From: Symsagittifera roscoffensis | Taxonomy: Eukaryota; Xenacoelomorpha; Acoela; Convolutidae | Reading direction: 5' to 3' | Assembly: GCF_963678635.1 (NCBI RefSeq) | Contig: NC_087067.1 | Location: 54,797,456 to 54,861,455, forward strand | Length of the DNA: 64,000 bases | In this document: positions 50,101-60,936 of the stretch, one piece after another | Position numbering within the stretch: position 1 is the first letter of the stretch | How the letters are laid out: each line of letters starts with the position of its first letter | Position numbers and translations under genes: made by a program | Notes under the pieces: model-generated | What the model was told of the DNA's origin: nothing | Seen by the model: only the letters and a program-made list of their open reading frames with translations | Database searches by the model: none

Positions 50101-53100
50101 GTAGATGTAGGGCCACTGCTGCTGCCTTTTGATGCGGATGAGGAGCCTCCAGTAGATGTAAGGCCACTGCTGCTGCCTTTTGATGCGGATGAGGAGCCTC
50201 CAGTAGATGTAGGGCCACTGCTGCTGCCTTTTGATGCGGATGAGGAGCCTCCAGTAGATGTAGGGCCACTGCTGCTGCCTTTTGATGCGGGTGAGGAGCC
50301 TCCAGTAGATGTAGGGCCACTGCTGCTGCCTTTTGATGCGTATGATGAGCCTCCAGTAGATGTAGGGCCACTGCTGCTGCCTTTTGTTGCGGATGAGGAG
50401 CATCCAGTAGATGTAGGGCCACTGCTGCTGCCTTTTGATGCGGATGAGGAGCCTCCAGTAGATGTAGGGCCACTGCTGCTGCCTTTTGATGCGGATGAGG
50501 AGCCTCCAGTAGATGTAGGGCCACTGCTGCTGACTTTTGAAGCGGGTGAGGAGCCTCCAGTAGATGTAGGGCCACTGCTGCTGCCTTTTGATGCGGGTGA
50601 GGAGCCTCCAGTAGATGTAGGGCCACTGCTGCTGCCTTTTGATGCGGATGAGGAGCCTCCAGTAGATGTAGGGCCACTGCTGCTGCCTTTTGATGCGGAT
50701 GAGGAGCCTCTGGTAGATGTAGGGCCACTGCTGCTGCCTTTTGATGCGGGTGAGGAGCATCCAGTAGATGTAGGGCCACTGCTGCTGCCTTTTGACACGG
50801 AAGAGGCGCCTCCAGTAGATGTAGGGCCACTGCTGCTGCCTTTTGATGCTGATGAGGAGCCTCCAGTAGATGTAGGGCCACTGCTGCTGCCTTTTGATAC
50901 GGGTGAGGAGCCTCCAGTAGATGTAGGGCCACTGCTGCTGCCTTTTGATGCGGATGAGGAGCCTCCAGTAGATGTAGTGCCACTGCTGCTGCCTTTTAAT
51001 GCGGATGAGGAGCCCACAGTAGTTGTAGGACCACCGCTGCTGTTTTTTGATGCGGATGAGGAGCCTCCAGTAGATGTAGGGCCACTGCTGCTGCCTTTTG
51101 ATGCGGATGAGGAGCCTCCAGTAGATGTAGGGCCACTGCTGCTGCCTTTTGATGCAAATGAGGAGCCTCCGGTAGATGTAGGGCCACTGCTGCTGCCTTT
51201 TGATGCGGATGAGGAGCCTCCAGTAGATGTAGGGCCACTGCTGCTGCCTTTTGATGCGGGTGAGGAGCCTCCAGTAGATGTAGGGCCACTGCTGTTGCCT
51301 TTTGATGCGGATGAGGAGCCTCCAGTAGATGTAGGGCCACTGCTGCTGCCTTTTGATGCGGATGAGGAGCCTCCAGTAGATGTAAGGCCACTGCTGCTGC
51401 CTTTTGATGCGGATGAGGAGCCTCCAGTAGATGTAGGGCCACTGCTGCTGCCTTTTGATGCGGATGAGGAGCCTCCAGTAGATGTAGGGCCACTGCTGCT
51501 GCCTTTTGATGCGGGTGAGGAGCCTCCAGTAGATGTAGGGCCACTGCTGCTGCCTTTTGATGCGGATGAGGAGCCTCCAGTAGATGTAGGGCCACTGCTG
51601 CTGCCTTTTGATGCGGATGAGGAGCCTCCAGTAGATGTAGGGCCACTGCTGCTGCCTTTTGATGCGGATGAGGAGCCTCCAGTAGATGTAGGGCCACTGC
51701 TGCTGCCTTTTGATGCGGATGAGGAGCCTCCAGTAGATGTAGGGCCACTGCTGCTGCCTTTTGATGCGGATGAGGAGCCTCCAGTAGATGTAGGGCCACT
51801 GCTGCTGCCTTTTGATGCGGATGAGGAGCCTCCAGTAGATGTAGGGCCACTGCTGCTGCCTTTTGATGCGGGTGAGGAGCCTTCAGTAGATGTAGGGCCA
51901 CTGCTGCTGCCTTTTGATGCGGGTGAGGAGCCTCCAGTAGATGTAGGGCCACTGCTGCTGCCTTTTGATGCGGGTGAGGAGCCTCCAGTAGATATAGGGC
52001 CACTGCTGCTGCCTTTTGATGCGGACGAGGAGCCTCCAGTAGATGTAAGGCTACTGCTGCTGCCTTTTGATGCGGATGAGGAGCCTCCAGTAGATGTAGG
52101 GCCACTGCTGCTGCCTTTTGATGCGGAAGAGGAGCCTCCAGTAGATGTAGGGCCACTGCTGCTGCCTTTTGATGCTGATGAGGAGCCTCCAGTAGATGTA
52201 GGGCCACTGCTGCTGCCTTTTGATGCGGGTGAGGAGCCTCCAGTAGATGAAGGGCCACTGCTGCTGCCTTTTGATGCGGATGAGGAGCCTCCAGTAGATG
52301 TAGTGCCACTGCTGCTGCCTTTTGATGCGGATGAGGAGCCCACAGTAGTTGTAGGACCACCGCTGCTGCCTTTTGATGCGGGTGAGGAGCCTCCAGTAGA
52401 TGTAGGGCCACTGCTGCTGACTTTTGATGCGGATGAGGAGCCTCCAGTAGATGTAGGGCCACTGCTGCTGCCTTTTGATGCGAATGAGGAGCCTCCAGTA
52501 GATGTAGGGCCACCGCTGCTGCCTTTTGATGCGGATGAGGAGCCTCCAGTAGATGTAGGGCCACTGCTGCTGCCTTTTGATGCGGGTGAGGAGCCTCCAG
52601 TAGATGTAGGGCCACTGCTGCCGCCTTTTGATGCGGATGAGGAGCCTCCAGTAGATGTAGGGCCACTGCTGCTGCCTTTTGATGCGGATGAGGAGCCTCC
52701 AGTAGTTGTAGGACCACCGCTGCTGCCTTTTAATGCGGGTGAGGAGCCTCCAGTAGATGTAGGGCCACTGCTGCTGCCTTTTGATGCGGATGAGGAGCCT
52801 CCAGTAGATGTAGGGCCACTGCTGCTGCCTTTTGATGCGGATGAGGAGCCTCCAGTAGTTGTAGGACCACCTTTGCTGCCTTTTGATGCCGGCGAGGAGC
52901 CTCCAGTAGATGTAGGGCCACTGCTGCTACCTTTTGATGCGGATGAGGAGCCTCCAGTAGTTGTAGGGCCACTGCTGCTGCCCTTTGAAGCAGATGAGGA
53001 GCCTCCAGTAGGTGTAGGGCCACTGCTGCTGCCTTTTGATGCGGACGAGGAGCCTCCAGTAGATGTAAGGCCACTGCTGCTGCCTTTTGATGCGGATGAG

Positions 53101-56100
53101 GAGCCTCCAGTAGATGTAGGGCCACTGCTGCTGCCTTTTGATGCGGATGAGGAGCCTCCAGTAGATGTAGGGCCACTGCTGCTGCCTTTTGATAGGGATG
53201 AGGAGCCTCCAGTAGATGTAGGGCCACTGCTGCTGCCTTTTGATGCGGGTGAGGAGCCTCCAGTAGATGTAGGGCCACTGCTGCTGCCTTTTGATGAGGA
53301 TGAGGAGCCTCCAGTAGATGTAGGGCCACTGCTGCTGCCTCTTGATGCGGATGAGGAGCCTCCAGTAGATGTAGGGCCACTGCTGCTGCCTTTTGATGCG
53401 GATGAGGAGCCTCCAGTAGATGTATGGCCACTGCTATTGCCTTTTGATGCGGGTGAGGAGCCTCCAGTAGATGTAGGGCCACTGCTGCTGCCTTTTGATG
53501 CGGACGGGGAGCCTCCAGTAGATGTAAGGCCACTGCTGCTGCCTTTTGATGCGGATGAGGAGCCTCCAGTAGATGTAGGGCCACTGCTGCTGCCTTTTGA
53601 TGCGGATGAGGAGCCTCCAGTAGATGTAGGGCCACTGCTGCTGCCTTTTGATGCGGGTGAGGAGCCTCCAATAGATGTAGGGCCACTGCTGCTGCCTTTT
53701 GATGCGGATGAGGAGCCTCCAGTAGATATAGGGCCACTGCTGCTGCCTTTTGATGCGGGCGAGGAGCCTCCAGTAGATGTAGGGCCACTGCTGCTGCCTT
53801 TTGAAGCAGATGAGGAGCCTCCAGTAGGTGTAGGGCCACTGCTGCTGCCTTTTGATGCCGGTGAGGAGCCTCCAGTAGATATAGGGCCACTGCTGCTGCC
53901 TTTTGATGCGGACGAGGAGCCTCCAGTAGATGTAGGGCCAGTGCTGCTGCCTTTTGATGCGGATGAGGAGCCTCCAGTAGATGTAGGGCCGCTGCTGCTG
54001 CCTTTTGATGCCGATGAGGAGCCTCCAGTAGATGTAGGGCCACTGCTGCTGCCTTTTGATGGGGATGAGGAGCCTCCAGTAGATGTAGGGCCACTGCTGC
54101 TGCCTTTTGATGCGGGTGAGGAGCCTCCAGTAGATGTAGGGCCACTGCTGCTGCCTTTTGATGAGGATGAGGAGCCTCCAGTAGATGTAGGGCCTTTGCT
54201 GCTGCCTTTTGATGCGGATGTGGAGCCTCCAGTAGATGTAGGGCCACTGCTGCTGCCTTTTGATGCGGATGAGGAGCCTCCAGTAGATGTAGGGCCACTG
54301 CTGCTGCCTTTTGATGCGGGCGAGGAGCCTCCAGTAGATGTAGGGCCACTGCTGCTGCCTTTTGATGCAGACGAGGAGCCTCCAGTAGATGTAAGGCCAC
54401 TGCTGCTGCCTTTTGATGCGGATGAGGAGCCTCCAGTAGATGTAGGGCCACTGCTGTTGCCTTTTGATGCGGGTGAGGAGCCTCCAGTAGATGTAGGGCC
54501 ACTGCTGCTGCCTTTTGATGCGGATGAGGAGCCTCCAGTAGATGTAGGGCCACTGCTGCTGCCTTTTGATGCCGGTGAGGAGCCTCCAGTAGATATAGGG
54601 CCACTGCTGCTGCCTTTTGATGCGGACGAGGAGCCTCCAGTAGATGTAAGGCCACTGCTGCTGCCTTTTGATGCGGATGAGGAGCCTCCAGTAGATGTAG
54701 GGCCACTGCTGCTGCCTTTTGATGCGGATGAGGAGCCTCCAGTAGATATAGGGCCACTGCTGCTGCCTTTTGATGGGGATGAGGAGCCTCCAGTAGATGT
54801 AGGGCCACTGCTGCTGCCTTTTGATGCGGGTGAGGAGCCTCCAGTAGATGTAGGGCCACTGCTGCTGCCTTTTGATGAGGATGAGGAGCCTCCAGTGGAT
54901 GTAGGGCCACTGTTGCTGCCTTTTGATGCGGTTGAGGAGCCTTCAGTAGATGTAGGGCCACTGCTGCTGCCTTTTGATGCGGACGAGGAGCCTCCAGTAG
55001 ATGTAAGGCCACTGCTGCTGCCTTTTGATGCAAATGAGGAGCCTCCAGTAGATGTAGGGCCACTGCTGCTGCCTTTTGATGCGGAAGAGGAGCCTCCAGT
55101 AGATGCAGGGCCACTGCTGCTGCCTTTTGATGCAGATGAGGAGCCTCCAGTAGATGTAGGGCCACTGCTGCTGCCTTTTGATGCGGGTGAGGAGCCTCCA
55201 GTATATGTAGGGCCACTGCAGCTGCCTTTTGATGCGGATGAGGAGCCTCCAGTAGATGTAGGGCCACTGCTGCTGCCTTTTGATGCGGATGAGGAGCCTC
55301 CAGTAGTTGTAGGACCACTGCTGCTGCCTTTTGATGCGGGTGAGGAGCCTCCAGTAGATGTAGGGCCACTGCTGCTGCCTTTTGATGCGGATGAGGAGCC
55401 TCCAGTAGATGTAGGGCCACCGCTGTTGCCTTTTGATGCGGGTGAGGAGCCTCCAGTAGATGTAGGGCCACTGCTGCTGCCTTTTGATGGGGATGAGGAG
55501 CCTCCAGTAGATGTAGGGCCACTGCTGCTGCCTTTTGATGCGGGTGAGGAGCCTCCAGTAGATGTAGGGCCACTGCTGCTGCCTTTTGATGAGGATGAGG
55601 AGCCTCCAGTGGATGTAGGGCCACTGTTGCTGCCTTTTGATGCGGTTGAGGAGCCTTCAGTAGATGTAGGGCCACTGCTGCTGCCTTTTGATGCGGACGA
55701 GGAGCCTCCAGTAGATGTAAGGCCACTGCTGCTGCCTTTTGATGCAAATGAGGAGCCTCCAGTAGATGTAGGGCCACTGCTGCTGCCTTTTGATGCGGAA
55801 GAGGAGCCTCCAGTAGATGCAGGGCCACTGCTGCTGCCTTTTGATGCAGATGAGGAGCCTCCAGTAGATGTAGGGCCACTGCTGCTGCCTTTTGATGCGG
55901 GTGAGGAGCCTCCAGTATATGTAGGGCCACTGCAGCTGCCTTTTGATGCGGATGAGGAGCCTCCAGTAGATGTAGGGCCACTGCTGCTGCCTTTTGATGC
56001 GGATGAGGAGCCTCCAGTAGTTGTAGGACCACTGCTGCTGCCTTTTGATGCGGGTGAGGAGCCTCCAGTAGATGTAGGGCCACTGCTGCTGCCTTTTGAT

Positions 56101-57350
56101 GCGGATGAGGAGCCTCCAGTAGATGTAGGGCCACCGCTGTTGCCTTTTGATGCGGGTGAGGAGCCTCCAGTAGATGTAGGGCCACTGCTGCTGCCTTTTG
56201 ATGCGGGTGAGGAGCCCACAATAGATGTAGGGCCACTGCTGCTGCCTTTTGAAGCGGATGAGGAGCCTCCAGTAGATGTAGGGCCACTGCTGCTGCCTTT
56301 TGATGCCGATGAGGAGCCTCCAGTAGATGTAGGGTCACTGCTGCTGCCTTTTGATGCGGATGAGGAGCCTCCAGTAGATGTAGGACCACTGCTGCTACCT
56401 TTTGATGCGGGTGAGGAGTCTCCAGTAGATGTAGGGCCACTGCTGCTGCCTTTTGATGCGGATGAGGAGCCTCCAGTAGATGTAGGGCCACTGCTGCTGC
56501 CTTTTGATGCCGATGAGGAGCCTCCAGTAGATGTAGGGTCACTGCTGCTGCCTTTTGATGCGGATGAGGAGCCTCCAGTAGATGTAGGGCCACTGCTGCT
56601 GCCTTTTGATGCGGATGAGGAGCCTCCAGTATATGTAGGGCCACTGCAGCTGCCTTTTGATGCGGATGAAGAGCCTCCAGTAGATGTAGGGCCACTGCTG
56701 CTGCCTTTTGATGCGGATGAGGAGCCTCCAGTAGTTGTAGGACCACTGCTGCTGCCTTTTGATGCGGGTGAGGAGTCTCCAGTAGATGTAGGGCCACTGC
56801 TGCTGCCTTTTGATGCGGATGAGGAGCCTCCAGTAGATGTAGGGCCACTGCTGCTGCCTTTTGATGCGGGTGAGGAGCCTCCAGTAGATGTAGGGCCACT
56901 GCTGCTGCCTTTTGATGCGGATGAGGAGCCTCCAGTAGATGTAGGGCCACTGCTGCTGCCTTTTGATGCGGATGAGGAGCCTCCAGTAGATGTAGGGCCA
57001 CTGGTGCTGCCTTTTGATGCGGATGAGGAGCCTCCAGTAGATGTAGGGCCACTGCTGCTGCCTTTTGATGCGGTTGAGGAGCCTCCAGTAGCTGTAGGGC
57101 CACTACTGCTGCCTTTTGATCCGGATGAGGAGCCTCCGGGAGTTGTAGGACCACTGCTGCGGCCTTTTGATACAGATGATGAGCCCCCTGTAGATGTTGG
57201 ACCACTGCTGCTGCCGGTCTGTACGAATAACGAGCCTACAGCTGTTGTTGAACCACTTGATATAGTGGTTGATACAGATGACACATTCCCCCTTTGGTTA
57301 CATTTCTTTTCCAGTTCTCTAAATGAAGTAACCAAGTTTTTACGTCGATC
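32125..57350 (-). CDS. Giant Ser/Thr/Gly-rich 17-residue-repeat protein (5' exon missing, 3' part frameshifted)
   Basis: Open without a stop from 57,350 to 37,503 (over 6,600 codons). The same reading continues to the stop at 32,125 once several 1-base indels and the N gap are passed, for about 8,400 codons in total. The unit is 51 bp, for example GPTSTGGSSSASKGSSS or GPTSTGGSSFASTGGSS. The N-terminus is non-repetitive (LEKKCNQRGN near 57,300). The C-terminus is a unique tail of about 45 residues with NKT, NST and NTT sequons, ending AEDPW. There is no transmembrane segment and almost no Cys. The frame has no start ATG: its 5' limit is a TAG at 57,353-57,351 that could be a splice acceptor. 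Composition resembles secreted mucins, glues and sericin-like silks; that role is inference. Its antisense frames are also long because the repeat period is divisible by three. A non-coding minisatellite is the main alternative. Confidence 0.65.
33801..34000. other. Assembly gap of 200 N
   Basis: Exactly 200 N inside the repeat array. A round number suggests a placeholder, so the true number of repeat units here is unknown. Both flanks are repeat units of the giant gene, and the 3' flank (34,001-35,700) is rich in single-base indels. Confidence 0.98.
38410..40963 (-). repeat. 1,413-bp offset segmental duplication inside the gene
   Basis: About 1.14 kb starting near 38,410 recurs starting near 39,823 with almost no difference, including a His-rich island (HHHKH at 38,807-38,793 and 40,220-40,206). 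1,413 is divisible by 3 (471 codons) but not by 51, because the island is not part of the 51-bp lattice; the duplication therefore preserved frame. Confidence 0.9.
41870..42075 (-). other. Non-repeat His-rich island (third copy) within the giant protein
   Basis: The 51-bp lattice is interrupted by a Thr/Ser/Asn-rich segment with HHHKH at 42,005-41,991 and one of the rare Cys residues. It resembles the islands at 38,760-38,870 and 40,170-40,290 but is longer, with a unique NMRSTGRNCSTTIASSTTSAT segment on its C-terminal side. Confidence 0.8.
42100..48358 (-). repeat. 51-bp array, middle zone (diverged, neutral)
   Basis: Units of the GPTSTGGSSSASTGGSS type with many amino-acid variants (VSASTGG, PKFTGGS, AIISGSS). 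The CTAATAATTGCATATGAGG mark occurs at 42,481, 43,501 and 44,113, at spacings of 1,020 (20 x 51) and 612 (12 x 51), showing large in-phase duplications. The boundary at 48,358 carries one unit shortened to 18 bp, still in frame. Confidence 0.9.
48377..57188 (-). repeat. 51-bp array, N-terminal zone with one Lys per unit
   Basis: About 170 units by length, strongly homogenised to GPTSTGGSSSASKGSSS, with recurrent S-to-P (ASK preceded by P) and P-to-L variants. Higher-order copies: the CACAGTATTT/CACAGTAGTT mark at 49,791, 51,015 and 52,341 (1,224 = 24 x 51; 1,326 = 26 x 51), and the CCAGTGGATG mark at 54,892 and 55,606 (714 = 14 x 51). Confidence 0.95.
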
Positions 57351-57363
57351 CTATGTTGAATAG

Positions 57364-58765
57364 TTCAAACTGTAATTCGCTAATGGGAGGGACCAAAGAC
57401 TGACTTTTCTATCATCAAACCTTTTAGCAACAAAAAACATGAAGCGTTTTTCAAAGTTTTTACGACGCTCATCTTTTTAGTGTCACTCCTGCTTTATGTG
57501 TTTTTTGGAGGATGTCTTAATCGAAGAAACCCGTTCCTTCAATCAATAGAACTCTTACTCCCAAATTGGGAAGAGTAAAGAGGCTAAAGACTCAAGTTTA
57601 ATATTTTTGAAAAAACACTTAAATTTTTTAAACCTTCGAATGGTTTGTTAGGAATACGAACTCAATAAAAAATTTTGCATGTTTCTTGGGGAAAATTTTG
57701 TATTCTTTTTTTTTCACGTACATATGCATTTCAATCAAAAATCTAGAATTGAAATTTGTCTTTTTTAAACTTTTTGAACTCTTTGAACTAAGAAAGATAT
57801 CTTTATAAAACTCATAGGCCGGGTACTAGAGATAACATGGCCCGGGCATACAAAAACGGGACCCGTCAGATCCATGGAGGCAAGTGATATAGGTCCCCGC
57901 AACTAGTACAAGGGCAGTTCTGGGCTCAAAAATAATTATATTGTAGGTGTAGTAGAGGGGAAGTCTAAATTTAGAACCCCAGAATCCCAAGACCTCCACT
58001 TCCGGCTCCGGCTTGACGCCCTAAAAACACTGACCCACCCCTCAATTCCGGAAATAATTTTTGCATCCAAGGAAACTTGGAGAGAAGATAGGTAATGACA
58101 AGATACATCTTGTGTTGTAAATAGAACCAATTACAATTGGCAATAATTGGATGGCGGCATGAGAATTAAGTCTCCTAATTAGTATGAGCGGACGGGGAAA
58201 TTATTTGACTCCCTGCAGATGAATTTTTGGTCCCCTGATAGCTAGAGTTTCGGGATTGGAATAGAGCATAGATGGAAACTTTAGATGCTTGAAATGAATT
58301 TGCGATCCATAAAAAGGGGTTTCCTCCTAGCCTCGGGAGGTCGGAACGTTAACCGGACAATTAAATAAAGACCTTGGTAACGTCACTGAGTAAATATAGC
58401 ATGATTTGGGAGTTTAGTTGAACACAAGGGCTGAAGTTCACGGAGATCAAGATTTAGTTGATTAGGATCGTATTATATATGTTTATATGGACGATTGGTG
58501 ACACCTACTGCATACCAGGTACCTAATAAGTGTGAAAAAAAAATTGATACAAGAAACAGAATTTGGCATGTGGCAGTGTTGACAGGGGCCTGGAAGTAGT
58601 CATAAGACAGGTGCAAACCAAAGATTTAGGCAGATGCCAGGACTGATGATTAATTGAGTGATTTAACTAAAGCCAAGTCTAAATGAAGAACTTTGAGGGT
58701 ACTGGAGAGTTTTCAAGAGATAGAACACATACGCTAAGAGAGCGAACGGTTGGTTTTGAGCTAGT
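57364..58765. other. Intergenic upstream of the giant gene, no gene seen
   Basis: Mostly AT-rich; 57,836-58,030 is richer in G+C (GGCCCGGGCAT, CGGGACCCGTC) and may be a repeat remnant. No convincing TATA box or gene was identified on either strand. Confidence 0.5.
57421..57472 (-). other. Speculative leader exon of the giant gene
   Basis: On the minus strand an ATG at 57,472-57,470 opens a short frame (MSVVKTLKNASCFLLLK) ending at AAAAG followed by GTTTGA at 57,420. Spliced to an AG in the CATTTAGAG stretch near 57,319-57,325 it could join the repeat frame. The leader is only weakly signal-peptide-like, and the donor is a poor match to consensus; a more distant exon is equally possible. Confidence 0.15.
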
Positions 58766-59062
58766 GAGAGAACCATTGGGCAGGCTGAGAAGTATGATTG
58801 TCCCGAGGATGTCGCTATGCTTGAAGCGAGGCAAGTTGTGTCTCATCGTCATTTGTTAATTATTTTAATTGATTTGAAACCGAGTTTGGTACCGGGTGGA
58901 GTTAGGTGTCGAGTTGCACTGCTGGAACAGGTGATATCGGATTTGCGTCGAGCAACAATTTACATTGGAGTTGACGAGGTGGTGGCTGAACGCAACGGAA
59001 CAAGGGCTTCGTTATCGAAGCTGTTAAATAGTAGTTGGCTCATTTTGGGCATTATAAATTGA
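58766..59062 (+). CDS. Small unrecognised ORF or exon candidate
   Basis: About 98 codons are open before the TGA at 59,060-59,062, with an ATG at 58,817. The translation (for example VALLEQVISDLRRATIYIGV) has the balanced composition and amphipathic pattern of a real protein, unlike other short frames nearby, but no family is recognised. It could be an exon, a decayed element gene or chance. Confidence 0.2.
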   Translation, partial: ERTIGQAEKYDCPEDVAMLEARQVVSHRHLLIILIDLKPSLVPGGVRCRVALLEQVISDLRRATIYIGVDEVVAERNGTRASLSKLLNSSWLILGIIN

Positions 59063-59794
59063 GATTGATATTTTATTTTTTGTGAACACAGTTTGCTGAA
59101 CTAGCTAAAAGCACAAGAGAAAAGCTAAAAAGAGCCTAAGCCAATAGGGATGTTGAGTAGTCATTTGATCGCCGATTTAGTGTGACGACCAACATAACCT
59201 TGTGTCATAGTGTCTCCTGCTGTTACACGGTATAAAGTGGAGAGACACCGCGGCCAGTAAGTAGAGTGAAAGCGTACTTAAAAGAGACGACCTCTCGATA
59301 AATTCTAATTTGTCAACTAAATACTGAATAATTTGTTATGAGCATCAACTCATATCAAAAAGGCATAAATAAACTTAAACAAACACACACGTTTGTTGGT
59401 CATCCAATGGTTAACGCTTTTTTTTCTCAATTATGAAACTGAAATTAGTAGACAAAAGTTACCAGAAATTACCGAAAGTTAATCAGATGAAACTAGTGAA
59501 GAAAAAGGTGTTTAATTATTGAGAATGAAACATGATAGTCTCCTTCGTTTTCCTGAAAACTAATGAAAAAGTTTTTGCGTTGTTTTTAAATAGGAAAATT
59601 GATTGGTAAATGATTTCAAAACTTGGGTGGTTGAAAAAACTAAATGAGCGCATGTAAACGGAAAGAAATACAAAAAGTTTTTTTTTGAAAAAATCCATCT
59701 CGTATTTCAAATTTCAGAGAAACGCAGAAAATAGCCCCAAAACTTTTTGCATTTTTAGAAAAATATTTTCGATCGATATTCCGTTTTTCAATAA
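59063..59794. other. Intergenic, no gene seen
   Basis: AT-rich DNA without recognisable motif on either strand. Confidence 0.6.
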
Positions 59795-59926
59795 AATTAC
59801 GAGGCCAAACTGTGCACTGGATAGGCGCAAAATTTTGTGTTTGTATGTTCCTGGATTCCAGATACAGGTCTTTAAACTTAAAAAAATTAAGAACAAAAGA
59901 ACAACAAGGGGCGCGTCCTCGTAATT
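59795..59926. mobile_element. 132-bp MITE-like element
   Basis: Bounded by perfect 10-bp inverted termini, AATTACGAGG at 59,795-59,804 and CCTCGTAATT at 59,917-59,926. The interior (CCAAACTGTGCACTGGATAG) resembles 31,046-31,130, and the terminus resembles the ends near 31,590 and 31,888. No transposase. Confidence 0.5.
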
Positions 59927-60936
59927 AATAATAACCCTATTCGAAAAAGTGGATCAACCGATATTTTTCCGCTGCAAAATCTGGAAAAGTCCACTTTCGA
60001 AATTGTCCACATAGGTTCTTTGTGATTTTTTCATTTTGGTGTTCGATAGTGGAGTTTGCCTTCCTTTTAACGAAGGGAAGGAAAAAATCTGAGAAAGAAG
60101 TCGAAAGTCAACCCACGAAAAATGAAATTTGAGCCTGATTTTATAAAAATTTTTTCCTAAGAAAAGAATAATCAGGATCTTTATAAGAGTGTTCAGTTGG
60201 AGTTTCCGTCAATCAGAAGTGAACACTTTACATGCAGCGCTTAGCAAATTTGATCTAGTAAAAATCTTGGCGAAAGGTCATAACGTTGTCTATCTGGTGG
60301 ATTATGCTATGTTGATCCGTTCTATCTTTTAAGGAGAAGGAGAGCGTTTTCGATAAAAACTTTTTTGATACTAAAATACCCCAAAAACGGTCGCTCTGGG
60401 TGTTTTTGTCAAAAATTTCATCCAAAACCTATGTGAAGCACAACGTGATGCATTTTGAGTCTAGTATGGTATGGATATGTGTTTTCTATCACAGCGGGTC
60501 CGGTAGACAGAACGCTTGTCGAATATTTAATTTGTCGAATGTTTAATGTTTATCGGAACGCTTGTCGAATATTTAATGTTTATCGGAAAATGACAGGCAG
60601 AATATTCGAAAATAATGTTTCAGATCAAAAACTTCTTTTGAATCAAACAACGAAAGCATAACATTTATGTACGTTAACTTAGCAGCAATGGTTGACAGCA
60701 AACATCAAAATTAGCAGCCGAAAATCCTTAGTAGCCAAGAAAGTTAGCAGCAGGGTTTTTTCGAGGTCAGACAAGGTCAAAATTGATTGGTCTTACGTTA
60801 TACGAGCTCGCTATACGAGCTTCCGTAGTTTTTACACAATTACGTAATTGTTACGTAATTATTGCATAATTATTGCAAAACTAATGTATCCTATTACATA
60901 ATATTAGCCCCAATTAACAACTAAAAGGCCATATGT
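59927..60936. other. Intergenic, no gene seen
   Basis: AT-rich DNA. It contains a perfect 16-bp palindrome, ACAATTACGTAATTGT, at 60,836-60,851, and a short local duplication of the TTAATGTTTATCGGAA type near 60,540-60,590. Confidence 0.6.

Noticed and set aside
46763-57205. Minus-strand HQKAAAVALHLLEAPHP frames of 1,491, 1,406 and 573 codons
   Set aside because: Another phase of the same array, interrupted several times by stops, with no unique termini.
32125-57350. Assignment to a named silk, sericin or mucin family
   Set aside because: Only composition is shared; there is no diagnostic terminal domain, Cys knot or von Willebrand-type domain.
48679-57363. A 2,894-codon + strand frame (EPPVDVGPLLLPFDADE units)
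   Set aside because: It is antisense to the S/T/G frame, begins with GTG and not ATG, is cut by stops left of 48,679, and is expected because a 51-bp repeat keeps any stop-free frame open.
57421-57472. A definite signal peptide for the giant protein
   Set aside because: The only nearby ATG leader is weakly hydrophobic with several Lys and needs an unproven intron; kept as speculative only.
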